Shown: positions 1-9,596, counted from the stretch's first letter. The stretch is 64,000 nucleotides of DNA from Halocynthiibacter sp. SDUM655004 (GCF_026015885.1 NZ_JAPDUG010000001.1:1302001-1366000), one strand, 5' to 3'. A program made the numbers and translations. The notes: generated from the sequence alone by a model not told the origin.

Positions 1-225
1 GCCTTCGGGGGCTTTTACCTTGTTGCATTTCTCGCGCATAACAGTCGCAGCAGCGGCGTATTCGGCAACGGTTTCGCCGCGCGTGCGCAGGGCCATAAGA
101 AAGCCCCCGATCTGGCTCGGCGTGGCTTCACCGGTAAACAGAATCTCAAACGCTGCACGGGCTTGTTCCGGCGTAAGCGGCCCTTCGGCGGCGGCGGCGA
201 TCAGGGGTTTCATCGCCTCACTCAT
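1..225 (-). CDS. trpD: Anthranilate phosphoribosyltransferase, N-terminal part (cut by window edge)
   Basis: Seventy-five codons starting [20 protein letters not shown] and running off the left edge. The protein transfers the phosphoribosyl group of PRPP to anthranilate, the second step of tryptophan synthesis. The visible part is the helical N-terminal domain of the family ([10 protein letters not shown], then [15 protein letters not shown]); the glycine-rich PRPP-binding loop lies outside the window. Its ATG overlaps the trpG stop as ATGA, so the two genes are translationally coupled. Identity rests on the N-terminal pattern plus the position directly after trpG. Confidence 0.9.
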   Translation of the reverse strand, partial: MSEAMKPLIAAAAEGPLTPEQARAAFEILFTGEATPSQIGGFLMALRTRGETVAEYAAAATVMREKCNKVKAPEG

Positions 226-836
226 GCTGCTGCTCCTGTGCTCAGGGGGCGGCGATCCTGCGAGGAGGGGAGCATGTTGAGGAAGTTCTCAAGCAGCTTA
301 TGCCCGTGTTCGGATTTGATGCTTTCGGGATGAAACTGGACGCCGTGGATTGGTAGGCTCTCGTGGCGCAGGCCCATAATCGTTCCGTCCTCAAGCTTGG
401 CATTAACCAACAGGCTGTCAGGCAGGTTTTCGGGGTTCACCACCAAGGAATGATAGCGCGTCGCTTCAAACGGCGTTGGCAAACCAGCGAAGACGCCGCT
501 GCTGTCATGGTGCATTGCGCCCATCTTGCCGTGTACGATTTCGTGGCATCGGATGATCTCGCCGCCGAAGGCCTCGCCGATGGATTGATGCCCAAGGCAA
601 ACCCCCATCAAGGGCAATTCTGCATCTGCTGCCGCCTTAACCATATCAAGGCAAATCCCAGCTTGCGCAGGATCGCAGGGGCCAGGAGAGAGCAAAACCG
701 CCTCTGGCTTTAACGCGAGCGCCTCTTTGACCGAAAGAGCATCGTTCCGCTCAACCCTGATATCGGCCCCAAGCTCGCCCAAATAATGCACAAGATTGTA
801 GGTAAAGCTGTCATAATTGTCGATTAACAGGAGCAT
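222..836 (-). CDS. trpG: Anthranilate synthase component II (glutamine amidotransferase)
   Basis: 204 residues, usual family length. It hydrolyses glutamine and passes ammonia to TrpE for anthranilate synthesis. The class I amidotransferase triad is visible: Cys80 in MGVCLGHQ, and His169 and Glu171 in QFHPES. The start is at [16 protein letters not shown], the canonical N-terminus; the frame stays open further upstream but that sequence is not conserved-looking. It is followed by trpD with an ATGA overlap. Unlike in compact trpEG operons, trpE lies 2 kb away, beyond a gene on the opposite strand. Confidence 0.96.
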   Translation of the reverse strand: MLLLIDNYDSFTYNLVHYLGELGADIRVERNDALSVKEALALKPEAVLLSPGPCDPAQAGICLDMVKAAADAELPLMGVCLGHQSIGEAFGGEIIRCHEIVHGKMGAMHHDSSGVFAGLPTPFEATRYHSLVVNPENLPDSLLVNAKLEDGTIMGLRHESLPIHGVQFHPESIKSEHGHKLLENFLNMLPSSQDRRPLSTGAAA

Positions 837-1012
837 TTTGCGGCCTTTGCGAATTTCGGGTGAACGCGGCGATTGTTTCGGGCTATACTTGCTCAGAGAG
901 CCACCCACGGGTCAAGAGGCAAGCCGGTTTTTGCGCTGGCTTGGCCCGAATTTCAGGGAAAATGGCCATGAAATCAGCATGTCCTGTGAGGATGTGAAAA
1001 AGGACGAGGTAT

Positions 1013-2491
1013 ATGCAGGGATTCTTGAAAGGTGCGATTCTGGGCCTGTTTCTGGCCGTTGTGATCTTTGTTGTGGCTGCGGTGCTTGCGCCGCCAGTGG
1101 ATCAGGCCAAACATAGCGAACCTCCTGCATCGGTTGAGGATCAGGATGTTGCCCTTGCTGCACCTGATTTGGCGGAAGCGCCTGCTGTTTCAACCGAAGC
1201 GGAAAAGGATGCCCGCGCAGGGGCAACGCCCGCCCGTCCTGAAGCTCCGGCACCAGACGATGGTAGCATTGTTATCCCCGAGCCAACCCAGAAAGTCGCG
1301 GTTGCCACTGAAGAGCCTTCTGCGCCTATTGCCCCTTCGGCGATCGAAGAACCTGATGCAAAGCCCGTAACGGAATCCACAACATTGCCGGAAACTGTTA
1401 AAATCGCAGAAGCCGCGCCCGAACAATCGCCCGAGGTCTCTACTGTTCCGGACACACCTCCCGCGCCAGAAGCGTTGAAGCTGCCGCAGATTGCGCCAGA
1501 TGCTCCTGAAGCAGAGGAAGCAGAAGCATCCGAAGAGCGCCAGACCGTCCGGATTGATGCGCGCGAAAATCCGGTCCTGCGCAATCCCGAGCCAGAGGAA
1601 GACACAGAAGAAGAGTTGCCTCGCATTCAATCCGAAGCGGAATCCGAAAACGCGCCGCCCAATGCCTTGGTTCGCACACCTGATGCGCCTCGTGCCATTG
1701 GCAAACGCGTCTCGACCTTCTCTGATCGGGCCGAAACAGTGCTGACAAACCGTTTGCCGAGCATTGGCCGCGAAAGCGAAGAGGCCACAGGTTCCGCGCT
1801 TCAGAATCCGTCAAAACCCAACGCATTGCGCGATAATTCCCACGGGTTCACCGATACAGGGTTACCGATCGTCTCACTTGTTTTGCTTGATGAGGGAGTG
1901 GCCGAAACCGACCTTGCAGGATTTATCGAAGCTATGGGCGTTCCTGTGAGTGTGGCGATTGATCCGCTGTCTGAGCGCAGTGCCGAGCGAGCGGCGGCTT
2001 ACTATGATGCCGGAGCTGAAATCCTCGCGATGCCTGCGTTCCCACAAGGGGCCACAGCGCAAGACGTAGAGGTGAACTTGGGGCAGGGGCTTTCGATTTT
2101 GCAAAACGCCGTTGCCGTCCTGCCTAAACCAGGAAGCAGCATGCCGCCGCGTACTTCGCTTGCGCAGGTTACGGCAATCGCATCGGCAACGGGCCACGGT
2201 ATCGTTGCGCAAAAGATGGGCCTGAACTCCATCGGACAGCTTGCAGATCGCGCTGGCGTTCCAAATACACTTATCCAGCGTGTGGTGGAGCCAGAAACAA
2301 CGCCGGATAGCCTCCGTGCTCAGATGAACCGCGCCATCTTCCGCGCCTCACAGGACGGCTCTGTGGTCATCTTGGCCCATGCCGATGACGCAACTCTAAG
2401 TGCGCTGTTGGAATGGGGCGTTGCGGATCGTCCAGCCTCGATAACTATGGCTCCTGTATCTGCTGTCTTGGGAGCGGGTACGACGCGCTAA
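1013..2491 (+). CDS. Divergent polysaccharide deacetylase family protein (YibQ/DUF610-like), membrane-anchored
   Basis: 492 residues. Residues 7-27 are a strongly hydrophobic segment (signal anchor), followed by about 250 residues of Pro/Ala/Glu-rich low-complexity sequence. The C-terminal 210 residues resemble the divergent polysaccharide deacetylase fold: SLVLLDEG strand, GVPVSVAIDPLSERSAERAAAY, then DAGAEILAMPAFPQG and a late SVVILAHAD. The likely location is periplasmic, anchored in the inner membrane. The family's enzymatic activity is poorly defined and I do not see a complete metal-binding triad. The start has a good ribosome-binding site (AGGACGAGG). The gene sits on the plus strand between trpG and trpE, dividing the tryptophan cluster. 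Confidence 0.75.
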   Translation: MQGFLKGAILGLFLAVVIFVVAAVLAPPVDQAKHSEPPASVEDQDVALAAPDLAEAPAVSTEAEKDARAGATPARPEAPAPDDGSIVIPEPTQKVAVATEEPSAPIAPSAIEEPDAKPVTESTTLPETVKIAEAAPEQSPEVSTVPDTPPAPEALKLPQIAPDAPEAEEAEASEERQTVRIDARENPVLRNPEPEEDTEEELPRIQSEAESENAPPNALVRTPDAPRAIGKRVSTFSDRAETVLTNRLPSIGRESEEATGSALQNPSKPNALRDNSHGFTDTGLPIVSLVLLDEGVAETDLAGFIEAMGVPVSVAIDPLSERSAERAAAYYDAGAEILAMPAFPQGATAQDVEVNLGQGLSILQNAVAVLPKPGSSMPPRTSLAQVTAIASATGHGIVAQKMGLNSIGQLADRAGVPNTLIQRVVEPETTPDSLRAQMNRAIFRASQDGSVVILAHADDATLSALLEWGVADRPASITMAPVSAVLGAGTTR

Positions 2492-2524
2492 GGAGCGGCT
2501 GGTGATTACCTGCTTAAAATATTT

Positions 2525-2546
2525 ATGGCGCCGAAAACGACGCCAT
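2525..2546. terminator. Short hairpin between two converging genes
   Basis: ATGGCG and CGCCAT form a 6-bp stem around a 10-nt loop, between the deacetylase-like gene (plus) and the 54-codon gene (minus). On the minus strand it is followed by an A/T-rich stretch (AAATATTTT) rather than a clean T run, so terminator function is only suggested. Confidence 0.35.
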
Positions 2547-2577
2547 GAGCTTTAGGACAAATGAGCGTTTGTTTCTA

Positions 2578-2742
2578 TTAGAGGAACAGTTTCGCTATCG
2601 CGACCATCGCAAGCGTAACACCAGACCCAACAACAAACGGATACCAGCGGTTCTCACCGTTGATTTTCGATGTTTCCGCGACAAGTTTGGCGATCTCTGC
2701 GCGCATCTTGTCGTCGGCAAGCGATTGTTCGGCGTTAGTCAT
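2578..2742 (-). CDS. Small single-span membrane protein, 54 aa
   Basis: Short gene beginning MTNAEQSLADDKMRAEIAKL and ending IAKLFL. A charged helix of about 30 residues precedes one hydrophobic segment (about 34-54, from WYPFVVGSGVT). The ATG follows AGAGGAAT at 5-nt spacing, a good ribosome-binding site. It lies 149 bp downstream of trpE on the same strand and may share its transcript. Function unknown. A clean ribosome-binding site, membrane-helix pattern and coherent codon use support it as a real gene. Confidence 0.7.
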   Translation of the reverse strand: MTNAEQSLADDKMRAEIAKLVAETSKINGENRWYPFVVGSGVTLAMVAIAKLFL

Positions 2743-2891
2743 CTTGTATTCCTCTGAGCAATTGTACCTGCGATCAGCTTAATACGCTCACTGAGTAAAT
2801 ATAGGGTGTACTTGCCCAAAATGCAATCAAAGCGCGATTGGCCCGCCGGATGTGCTCGATACCATCCAACCACCAAAAGATGTAGGAATTC

Positions 2892-4403
2892 TTACCCGTT
2901 GCCGTTAGCCAAGAAGACGCCTGCGTCCTCTGCAGCGGCGCGTATGGCTTTGGATTTATTGACGGTTTCCATATATTCGGCCTCTGGGTCGCTGTCATAG
3001 ACAACGCCGCCGCCTGCCTGAATATAGAGCTTTTGGTCTTTCACAACAGCCGTGCGCAGGGCGATGCACATGTCCATATCGCCGTTGGCCGCGAAATAGC
3101 CGCATCCGCCGCCATAAACGCCGCGTTTTTCCGGCTCCAGCTCATCGATGATCTCCATTGCTCGGACTTTAGGTGCGCCAGAGACTGTGCCTGCGGGCAT
3201 GCCGGCGAAGAAGGCTGAAAGGGCGTCCTGATCATCGGCCAATTCACCCACAACGTTCGATACGATATGCATCACATGGCTATAATGCTCGACAACAAAT
3301 TGCTCGGTTGGGCGGACTGTGCCGATTTTGCTCACCTTGCCGGTGTCGTTGCGGCCCAGATCAAGCAGCATAAGGTGCTCTGCGAGTTCCTTTTTGTCGG
3401 CCATGAGGTCAGCTTCAAACGCTTTGTCTTCGGCCGGAGTTGCGCCGCGGGGGCGGGTACCGGCGATGGGGCGAATGGTAACCTCTTTGTCAAAGACACG
3501 TACGAGGATTTCGGGGCTCGCTCCGATAATCTGGAAGCCGCCGAAATTGAAATAGAACATGAACGGCGACGGGTTCGTGCGCCGCAAGCTGCGGTAAAGC
3601 GCAAAGGGCGGCAGCGGGAATTCCTGTGTCCAGCGCTGGCTCGGCACCACCTGAAAGATGTCGCCTGCGCGGATGTATTCCTTGGCTTTCTCAACCGCAT
3701 CCAAATAGCCCTGATGGGTGAAGTTTGACTCAAGCGGGCCAAGCTCGGCCTGTGCGCCGAGGTTGCGGCTCTCGCTTGGCATCTGGCGTTCAAGATCACG
3801 CACGGCGTCCATCACGCGTTCTGCGGCTTGGGCATAGGCAGCGCGGGCGGATTGACCGTCGCGCACCCACGCGGGCGAAACAACGGTAACCTCGCCCTTT
3901 ACCCCATCCAACACAGCAACAACCGACGGGCGGATCATCACCGCATCGGGAAGGCCCAACGTATCGGGGTTCACATCCGGCAAGTGCTCAACGAGCCGGA
4001 TCATGTCGTATCCAAGATACCCAAAAAGCCCGGCCGCCGCGCTCGGAAGCTCTGGCGGCATTTCGATGCGGCTCTCTTCGATCACGGCGCGCAGGGCGGT
4101 AACCGGGTCTTCTTCGCACGGCACAAAGGCCTCGCGATCAAACCGTGCCTCGCGGTTCAGGCGGCTTTCGGTGCCGTTACACTCCCAGATGAGATCCGGT
4201 TTCATACCGATGATCGAGTAGCGCCCGCGGGTTTCACCGCCTGTCACACTTTCCAGAACGAAGCTGTCTTGCCGCGCTTGGGAGAGCTTGAGGATCAGCG
4301 AAACCGGCGTGTCGAGGTCAGCCGCCAAGCGGGTATAAACCACCTGATTGCGCCCCGCAGAATAGCCGGACTCGAATTCGTCGAAACTGGGCGTAAGGGC
4401 CAC
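2892..4403 (-). CDS. trpE: Anthranilate synthase component I
   Basis: 503 residues, normal length. It converts chorismate plus ammonia (from TrpG) to anthranilate. The chorismate-binding domain is clear: VVPSQRW, IAGTRPRG, LDLGRND, then AGTVSGAPK and QAGGGVV. The N-terminal LES at residues 50-52 corresponds to the tryptophan feedback site of the family, so the enzyme is probably inhibited by tryptophan. The start is GTG behind a strong GAGGAGG site. It follows the ppiD-like gene by 45 bp. No tryptophan-rich leader peptide is visible directly upstream, so attenuation at trpE itself is not indicated. Confidence 0.97.
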   Translation of the reverse strand: MALTPSFDEFESGYSAGRNQVVYTRLAADLDTPVSLILKLSQARQDSFVLESVTGGETRGRYSIIGMKPDLIWECNGTESRLNREARFDREAFVPCEEDPVTALRAVIEESRIEMPPELPSAAAGLFGYLGYDMIRLVEHLPDVNPDTLGLPDAVMIRPSVVAVLDGVKGEVTVVSPAWVRDGQSARAAYAQAAERVMDAVRDLERQMPSESRNLGAQAELGPLESNFTHQGYLDAVEKAKEYIRAGDIFQVVPSQRWTQEFPLPPFALYRSLRRTNPSPFMFYFNFGGFQIIGASPEILVRVFDKEVTIRPIAGTRPRGATPAEDKAFEADLMADKKELAEHLMLLDLGRNDTGKVSKIGTVRPTEQFVVEHYSHVMHIVSNVVGELADDQDALSAFFAGMPAGTVSGAPKVRAMEIIDELEPEKRGVYGGGCGYFAANGDMDMCIALRTAVVKDQKLYIQAGGGVVYDSDPEAEYMETVNKSKAIRAAAEDAGVFLANGNG

Positions 4404-4448
4404 AGGCGCCTCCTCAAATCTTCTTGTCTTGTGCCCCGTAGGCCGCTG

Positions 4449-6302
4449 TTATTGTGTGAAGTTTGCGTGAACCGCGTTCACCACAGCTTCGTTAATTGTC
4501 AGCCCCTCGCTGGCACGCAAGGTATCAGACAGCGCGGCAAGCGCATCTTGTGTGATCGACTGGCCAAGGCTCGCTTCGAGCGCGCTCCGTAGAGCAACAA
4601 CTTCGGGGTTCTCAAGGTCTGGGCCGTTGCTAGCATCGAGCCGCACAAAGATCACACCGTTTTCGGTCGGGATGTTGCGTCCTTCGCCAATCTCCATTGC
4701 AAACACGGTTTCCATGAAGTCTGCTGGTGTGCCTTCGATATAAGCCGTGCGGGTTTGGTCGGTTTCGATCGTGACAGTTAGGCCAAGTGTCACAGGATCA
4801 GCGCCAGCTTGGATTGCGGCCTGAAGTTCTTCGGCCTTGGCTGTCAGGGCCTCTTGCAAACGCTCATTGCGGATGGCTTCGCGTACATCTGCGCGGACTT
4901 CGGAAAGGTCTTGCAGGCGTGGTGGAACTTCGGCCTCAAAGCGCATGGCGAACACGCCGCCATCTTCAAGAAGGATCGCCTGTTCAAAATCGCCTTCTTG
5001 TAACTCAGCAGCAGCTTCACGGAAGGCGCCGTAACCGGCAATCCCGTCCGTAACATCCTCTGACCATTCAATGGTGCCGAGCGTTAATGATGTTTCTTCG
5101 ACCAACTGCTCAAGTGACACACCGGAAGCGAGTTTGTCGTCGATCTCTTCAAGGCTGTCCTCGATGCGGCGGCGGGCAACATCGCCCACAAGCTCTTCAC
5201 GAAGTTCGGGAAGGGCCTCTTCATAAGTCGTTGTCTGTGCGCTCAGTATCGCGTTCATGCGGAACAGGGCTGGGCCGAGGTCCGTTGGGAGCGGGCCAAT
5301 GATGCCAGGCTCTTCCATCGCATAAATCGCGTCACCAGCTTCGCCGAGATCAGCTTTGCTTTGGTCGCCAAGATCAACGTCACCCATGGTCAGCCCGCGG
5401 CCTTCGACCAGCGATTGAAAAGTGGTTTCTCCTGCATCAATCATGGATTTTGCCGAAGCGGCGGCCTCTTCGGAGGAGAACACAAGGCGTTCTACCAAAC
5501 GGCGCTCTGGCACCTGATACTGCTCTGCGCGGTCGTTATAGAGCGCGCGCAACTCCTCTTCGGCCACATCAACTTCGTCGATTAGGTCAGTTGGCGTCAC
5601 CCAAGCATAGGTGATGCGCTTGCGGGCGGGCAGGGTGAATGCATCTTCGTTGGCTGCATGATAGGCCACGAGATCTTCTTCGGTGGCTTCGGGAAGTTCT
5701 TCGTCAAGCAGAGCTTCGTCAACGATGGCCCAAGTGAAATCACGGCGACCTGCAACATAGGCAAGCGCGTTGTCGACCAGAGATTCAGGTGCGGTGATGC
5801 CGCCAAGTGTTGCTTGCTCATAGAGGCTGCGTGCGGCGTCTGCGCGCACGGACTCTTCGAATTGCGATTCCGTTAGGCCGGATTGCTGGAGGGTGAACCG
5901 ATAGGCTTCGCGGTCGAACGATCCATCAAGACCGATAAAGCCCGGTGTTTCGGCCAAAAGCCGCGCCACATGCTCGTCACCAACGGACAGGCCGACCTTT
6001 GCGGTTTCATTGTCTAGGGTCGCGCGGTTGATTAATTGTGCCTGAACCTGACGATCTACGCCGGCTTCGACGGCCATTGGGAGCGTTACATTCACGCCCA
6101 TTTGTTGAGAAAATCCGCGAAGTTCGGCCTGTAGCGCGAGAGCGTATTCATTCGCGGTCACTTCGGTGTCGCCGACCTTTGCAACTGGAGTCGCTCCGCC
6201 GCCAAAGCTCGTAATACTGAAACCGGCAAGACCGATACAGAGCATCCCGACCAAAAGCCACGCGAAGAATTTGGACATACCACTCTTGGAACCGCTCGAC
6301 AT
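4449..6302 (-). CDS. Membrane-anchored peptidyl-prolyl isomerase (PpiD/SurA-N type)
   Basis: 617 residues. A short cytoplasmic start (MSSGSKSGMSKFFA) leads into one membrane helix at about 13-30, followed by a large periplasmic part. It has the PpiD layout: a SurA_N-like helical region with VGDTEVTANEYALALQ, a diverged parvulin region in the middle and a helical C-terminus. It would act as a periplasmic folding factor for exported proteins. I chose the ATG at 6302 because TTGGAGAAAT sits just ahead of it; a TTG seven codons upstream is less convincing. It probably shares a transcript with trpE downstream. Confidence 0.88.
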   Translation of the reverse strand: MSSGSKSGMSKFFAWLLVGMLCIGLAGFSITSFGGGATPVAKVGDTEVTANEYALALQAELRGFSQQMGVNVTLPMAVEAGVDRQVQAQLINRATLDNETAKVGLSVGDEHVARLLAETPGFIGLDGSFDREAYRFTLQQSGLTESQFEESVRADAARSLYEQATLGGITAPESLVDNALAYVAGRRDFTWAIVDEALLDEELPEATEEDLVAYHAANEDAFTLPARKRITYAWVTPTDLIDEVDVAEEELRALYNDRAEQYQVPERRLVERLVFSSEEAAASAKSMIDAGETTFQSLVEGRGLTMGDVDLGDQSKADLGEAGDAIYAMEEPGIIGPLPTDLGPALFRMNAILSAQTTTYEEALPELREELVGDVARRRIEDSLEEIDDKLASGVSLEQLVEETSLTLGTIEWSEDVTDGIAGYGAFREAAAELQEGDFEQAILLEDGGVFAMRFEAEVPPRLQDLSEVRADVREAIRNERLQEALTAKAEELQAAIQAGADPVTLGLTVTIETDQTRTAYIEGTPADFMETVFAMEIGEGRNIPTENGVIFVRLDASNGPDLENPEVVALRSALEASLGQSITQDALAALSDTLRASEGLTINEAVVNAVHANFTQ

Positions 6303-6384
6303 ATTTCTCCAACCCTTTTTCAATTGTTCCCGAATGTTTAGGGCTTTGCATGGGGGGGAGCAAGAGGCGCTGCGCGCCCAGAGG

Positions 6385-7578
6385 CTAGAATTGCAGGGTT
6401 TTTAGACGATCAAACAAAGTAGAGATGCCCGCCGTGTCGATATTGGCGAATGCCACACGCAATTCGCGCGCGCCGCTTGGGTCTTTGGCGGGTTTGAACA
6501 TGGTCCCCGGAAGAAGGAGAACAGAGGCTTTCTCGACCAGCGCGGGAGCGATTTCATTGGAGGGTTGCGCAAAAGGATGGCGCATATAGGCGAAATACGC
6601 GCCCGCACCGAGCAACTCCCAGCCTTGTTCGGCAAGTGCGGGGAAGCCCGCCACAATTGCATCCTTGCGTGCAAGGATTTCGCGCCGCTCACCTGCGAGC
6701 CAATCTCCGAGGTTTTGCAGCCCCCAAAGCGCTCCGATCTGACCAAGCTGGTTCGGGCAGATGGTGACTGTATCTAAAAATTTCTCGATTTCGCTTAGGA
6801 AACTCGGCGCGGCGATGATTGCGCCAACGCGGTGCCCCGTTAGGCGGTAGGCTTTGGAGAATGAATACAGCTGAATCACCGTGTCGGACCAATCTGCGTC
6901 TTGCAGAAGGTCATGCGGCGCACCGGTTTGGCTGTGAAAATCACGGTAGGTTTCGTCGAGGATCAGCGCGATGTCATGTTGGCGTGCGAGATCACGGAAA
7001 GCGGCAATGAGGCTTGCAGGGTACTCAACGCCGCCGGGGTTGTTCGGGCTAACCAAAACAAGCGCACGGGTGCGTCGCGTTATGAGGCTTGCGGCCTCTT
7101 CCGGGTCGGGCAGCAGCCCCGCACGCGCCGGAAGCGGCACTGCGCGGACACCTTGCATCTCGCACCACATTTGATGGTTGAAGTACCACGGTGTGGGGAT
7201 GATGACTTCATCACCGGCGCCCGCAAGCGTGGCAATCGTTGCGGCGAAGGCTTGGTTGCACCCCGCTGTTATCGCGACGTTTTCGGCCGAAACTGATCCG
7301 CCGTAATGCGCGGCCCATTGGCCAGCCAGTTCCGCACGAAGATCAGGTCGGCCCAGCACCGCGCCATAGAGGTGACTATCGGGGCGGGACAAGATTGCAT
7401 CGGCCATGGCCGCACGCATCTCTTGCGGTGGAACCTCGACAGGTGCGGCTTGGCTCACATTCAAGAGCGGGCGCTCGGACGGAAACTCCACGCCCTCAAT
7501 CCAGCGCCGCGCTTCCATGACGGGCGGCGGCGCGGTGGCCAACATGGCCGGATTTCGGGCGAGGGAGGGTTTAGTCAT
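6385..7578 (-). CDS. Pyridoxal-phosphate aminotransferase, class I/II
   Basis: 397 residues, fold type I. PLP-binding residues are visible: Asn180 in SPNNPGG, Asp208 and Tyr211 in ILDETYRDF, the Schiff-base Lys242 in YSFSKAYRLTGHR and Arg250. The N-terminal DSHLYGAVLGRPDLRAELA is the substrate-cofactor segment of the aspartate aminotransferase superfamily. The amino-acid specificity cannot be read from sequence. It lies 19 bp downstream of gpt and 82 bp upstream of the ppiD-like gene, within the long minus-strand run from fabI to trpE. Confidence 0.88.
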   Translation of the reverse strand: MTKPSLARNPAMLATAPPPVMEARRWIEGVEFPSERPLLNVSQAAPVEVPPQEMRAAMADAILSRPDSHLYGAVLGRPDLRAELAGQWAAHYGGSVSAENVAITAGCNQAFAATIATLAGAGDEVIIPTPWYFNHQMWCEMQGVRAVPLPARAGLLPDPEEAASLITRRTRALVLVSPNNPGGVEYPASLIAAFRDLARQHDIALILDETYRDFHSQTGAPHDLLQDADWSDTVIQLYSFSKAYRLTGHRVGAIIAAPSFLSEIEKFLDTVTICPNQLGQIGALWGLQNLGDWLAGERREILARKDAIVAGFPALAEQGWELLGAGAYFAYMRHPFAQPSNEIAPALVEKASVLLLPGTMFKPAKDPSGARELRVAFANIDTAGISTLFDRLKTLQF

Positions 7579-7597
7579 CCTTAAGGATCAATCCGGC

Positions 7598-8116
7598 TTA
7601 GTCGGTGCCGCGATAGGGCTCTACATATTGAAGCGCCATATCCCAAGGGAAGAAAATCCACGTATCCTGACTGACCGAGGTGATATAAGTATCGGCCTGT
7701 TTCTCGCCCTCTGGTTTGGCATAGACACATGCGAAATGGGCCTTTGGGTACATCTGGCGGACAAGCTCAAGTGTTTTGCCGCTGTCGACAAGATCGTCAA
7801 TGATGAGGATACCTGTTCCGTCTCCCATCAATTCAGGGTCGGGCGATTTAAGAACCTCTGCTTCGCGGCGATCATCGGCTTTGCCGCCAGTGGAGTGATA
7901 GGATTTGACCGAAATTGTATCGACCGTGCGCACATCCAACTCGCGCGAAATAATCATCGCAGGGGCCATGCCGCCGCGCGTGATCGCAACAACCGCTTTC
8001 CACGCGCCGTCATCCGGCCCTTCGCCATCAAGCCGCCACGCAAGCGCACGGCTGTCGCGGTGGATCTGATCCCAGCTGATGTGGAAGCCTTTTTCATGGG
8101 GTAAACGATCAGTCAT
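7598..8116 (-). CDS. gpt: Xanthine(-guanine) phosphoribosyltransferase
   Basis: 172 residues. It salvages guanine, xanthine and perhaps hypoxanthine with PRPP. The PRPP loop [13 protein letters not shown] (residues 103-115) and the [11 protein letters not shown] segment (43-53) are characteristic, and DTWIFFPWD near the C-terminus is typical of the Gpt subfamily. The ATG follows AAAGAGAT. It lies between a LysE exporter gene and an aminotransferase gene, with gaps of 33 and 19 bp. Confidence 0.95.
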   Translation of the reverse strand: MTDRLPHEKGFHISWDQIHRDSRALAWRLDGEGPDDGAWKAVVAITRGGMAPAMIISRELDVRTVDTISVKSYHSTGGKADDRREAEVLKSPDPELMGDGTGILIIDDLVDSGKTLELVRQMYPKAHFACVYAKPEGEKQADTYITSVSQDTWIFFPWDMALQYVEPYRGTD

Positions 8117-8149
8117 TTTTTATCTCTTTTGCGACTTTGTAACGGAAGC

Positions 8150-8761
8150 CTATGTGGCGGCGATTTTAACACCCAGTGCGGCAAGGAGACCGCCAAAGAC
8201 TCGATCAATGGCGCCTTTAAGCCCCAGATAGCTGCGGCGGGTGGCTGGCAGGGAAAATATCCGCCCGACAAGAATATTCCAAGCAGTTTCGTTAAAGAAC
8301 ACTACGGCAAGTAGCGCAGCATAGACTTCGATGCCTACGCCAGCAGGGACCGTGCCGAGGAATATCGCCGCAAACAGAACCGCAGGCTTCGGATTGGCAA
8401 GCTGGGTGACGAGGCCAAGTACAACGCCGCGCCCGAAGCTCGGTGGCGTTGCAGAGCCGTCAGTTTCGATTGGGGTGTCGGCCTGTTTCCAGAGCTTTAT
8501 CGCCATATAGACAAGGAATGCCCCGCCACAGAGTTTGAACGCCCAGAGTAGGGCGGGCATATAAGTAAAGAGCAGCGACAACCCAAACAGCGCCGCCATG
8601 GCCCAGATGACGCCGCCGATTCCAATGCCGATTGCCACGCCAGTTGCGGCGCGGAACCCGTGGGTTACGCCCGTGCGGGCAGCCATAAGAACGGAAGGGC
8701 CGGGACTGATGGCGGCCATCGCATGCAAAAACGCGATGGCCAGAAAAGCGCTCAACGTCAC
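8150..8761 (-). CDS. LysE/RhtB-family amino-acid exporter
   Basis: 203 residues with about six hydrophobic segments. The N-terminal AAISPGPSVLMAARTGVTHG is the family signature, followed by ATGVAIGIGIGG. Such proteins export amino acids or derivatives across the inner membrane; the substrate cannot be predicted. The start is GTG with AAGGAG seven bases upstream. It lies 22 bp after fabI and is likely cotranscribed with it and gpt. Confidence 0.92.
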   Translation of the reverse strand: MTLSAFLAIAFLHAMAAISPGPSVLMAARTGVTHGFRAATGVAIGIGIGGVIWAMAALFGLSLLFTYMPALLWAFKLCGGAFLVYMAIKLWKQADTPIETDGSATPPSFGRGVVLGLVTQLANPKPAVLFAAIFLGTVPAGVGIEVYAALLAVVFFNETAWNILVGRIFSLPATRRSYLGLKGAIDRVFGGLLAALGVKIAAT

Positions 8762-8783
8762 GCGACGGCTCCTTTATGACGGA

Positions 8784-9596
8784 TCACTTGCGGCCGGTGA
8801 CAGCGTCGATATCAGGCGCGTCAACGGCCTTCATGCCGACAACATGATAGCCCGCATCCACATGCAGGTTTTCGCCCGTTGTGCCTGTTCCCAGATCTGA
8901 GAGCAGATAGACAGAGGCCTTACCCACTTCTTCTTGGGTCACGTTGCGGCGAAGCGGCGAGTTCAATTCGTTCCATTTCAGGATGTAACGGAAATCGCCA
9001 ATGCCGCTGGCGGCCAGAGTTTTGATCGGACCGGCGGAAATCGCGTTAACGCGGATACCGTCCTTGCCAAGGTCTTCGGCGAGGTATTTGACCGAAGCTT
9101 CAAGCGCGGCTTTGGCAACACCCATCACATTATAATGCGGCATGACCTGCTCGGCGCCATAATAGGTGAGGGTAAGCATCGAGCCACCTTCCGGCATCAA
9201 CTTTGCGGCTCGCTGCGCGACGGCTGTGAACGTGTAAACCGACACATCCATCGTCATGTTGAAGTTCTCGCGGCTTGTGTCGACGTAGCGGCCACGAAGC
9301 TCGTTTTTGTCGGAAAAACCAATCGCATGGACGATAAAGTCGATCTTGCCCCATTTGGCTTCGACCTCTGCAAAAACGCGGTCAAGCGAGGCTTCGTCTG
9401 TCGCGTCACAATCAAATAGCGTCTCCACACCAAGTTGTTCGGCGAGTGGCGCGACGCGTTTCTTGAAGGCCTCTCCCATATAGGTAAATGCCAGTTCGGC
9501 GCCATGCTCGGCACAGGCCTGCGCAATGCCCCAAGCAATTGATTTGTCGTTGGCCAGGCCCATAATTAGCCCGCGTTTGCCGTCCATCAGTTTCAT
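8784..9596 (-). CDS. fabI: Enoyl-[acyl-carrier-protein] reductase (NADH)
   Basis: 270 residues. It catalyses the last reduction of the fatty-acid elongation cycle. Short-chain dehydrogenase features of FabI are all present: the cofactor loop GLANDKSIAWGIA, the DCDATDE strand end, VHAIGFSDKNEL, and the active-site residues Tyr145, Tyr155 and Lys162 in TYYGAEQVMPHYNVMGVAK. The ATG at 9596 gives the canonical N-terminus (MKLMDGKRGLIMGL). A four-codon open frame (MDML) ends across this start as ATGA, which may be chance. Divergent from pdxH. Confidence 0.96.
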   Translation of the reverse strand: MKLMDGKRGLIMGLANDKSIAWGIAQACAEHGAELAFTYMGEAFKKRVAPLAEQLGVETLFDCDATDEASLDRVFAEVEAKWGKIDFIVHAIGFSDKNELRGRYVDTSRENFNMTMDVSVYTFTAVAQRAAKLMPEGGSMLTLTYYGAEQVMPHYNVMGVAKAALEASVKYLAEDLGKDGIRVNAISAGPIKTLAASGIGDFRYILKWNELNSPLRRNVTQEEVGKASVYLLSDLGTGTTGENLHVDAGYHVVGMKAVDAPDIDAVTGRK

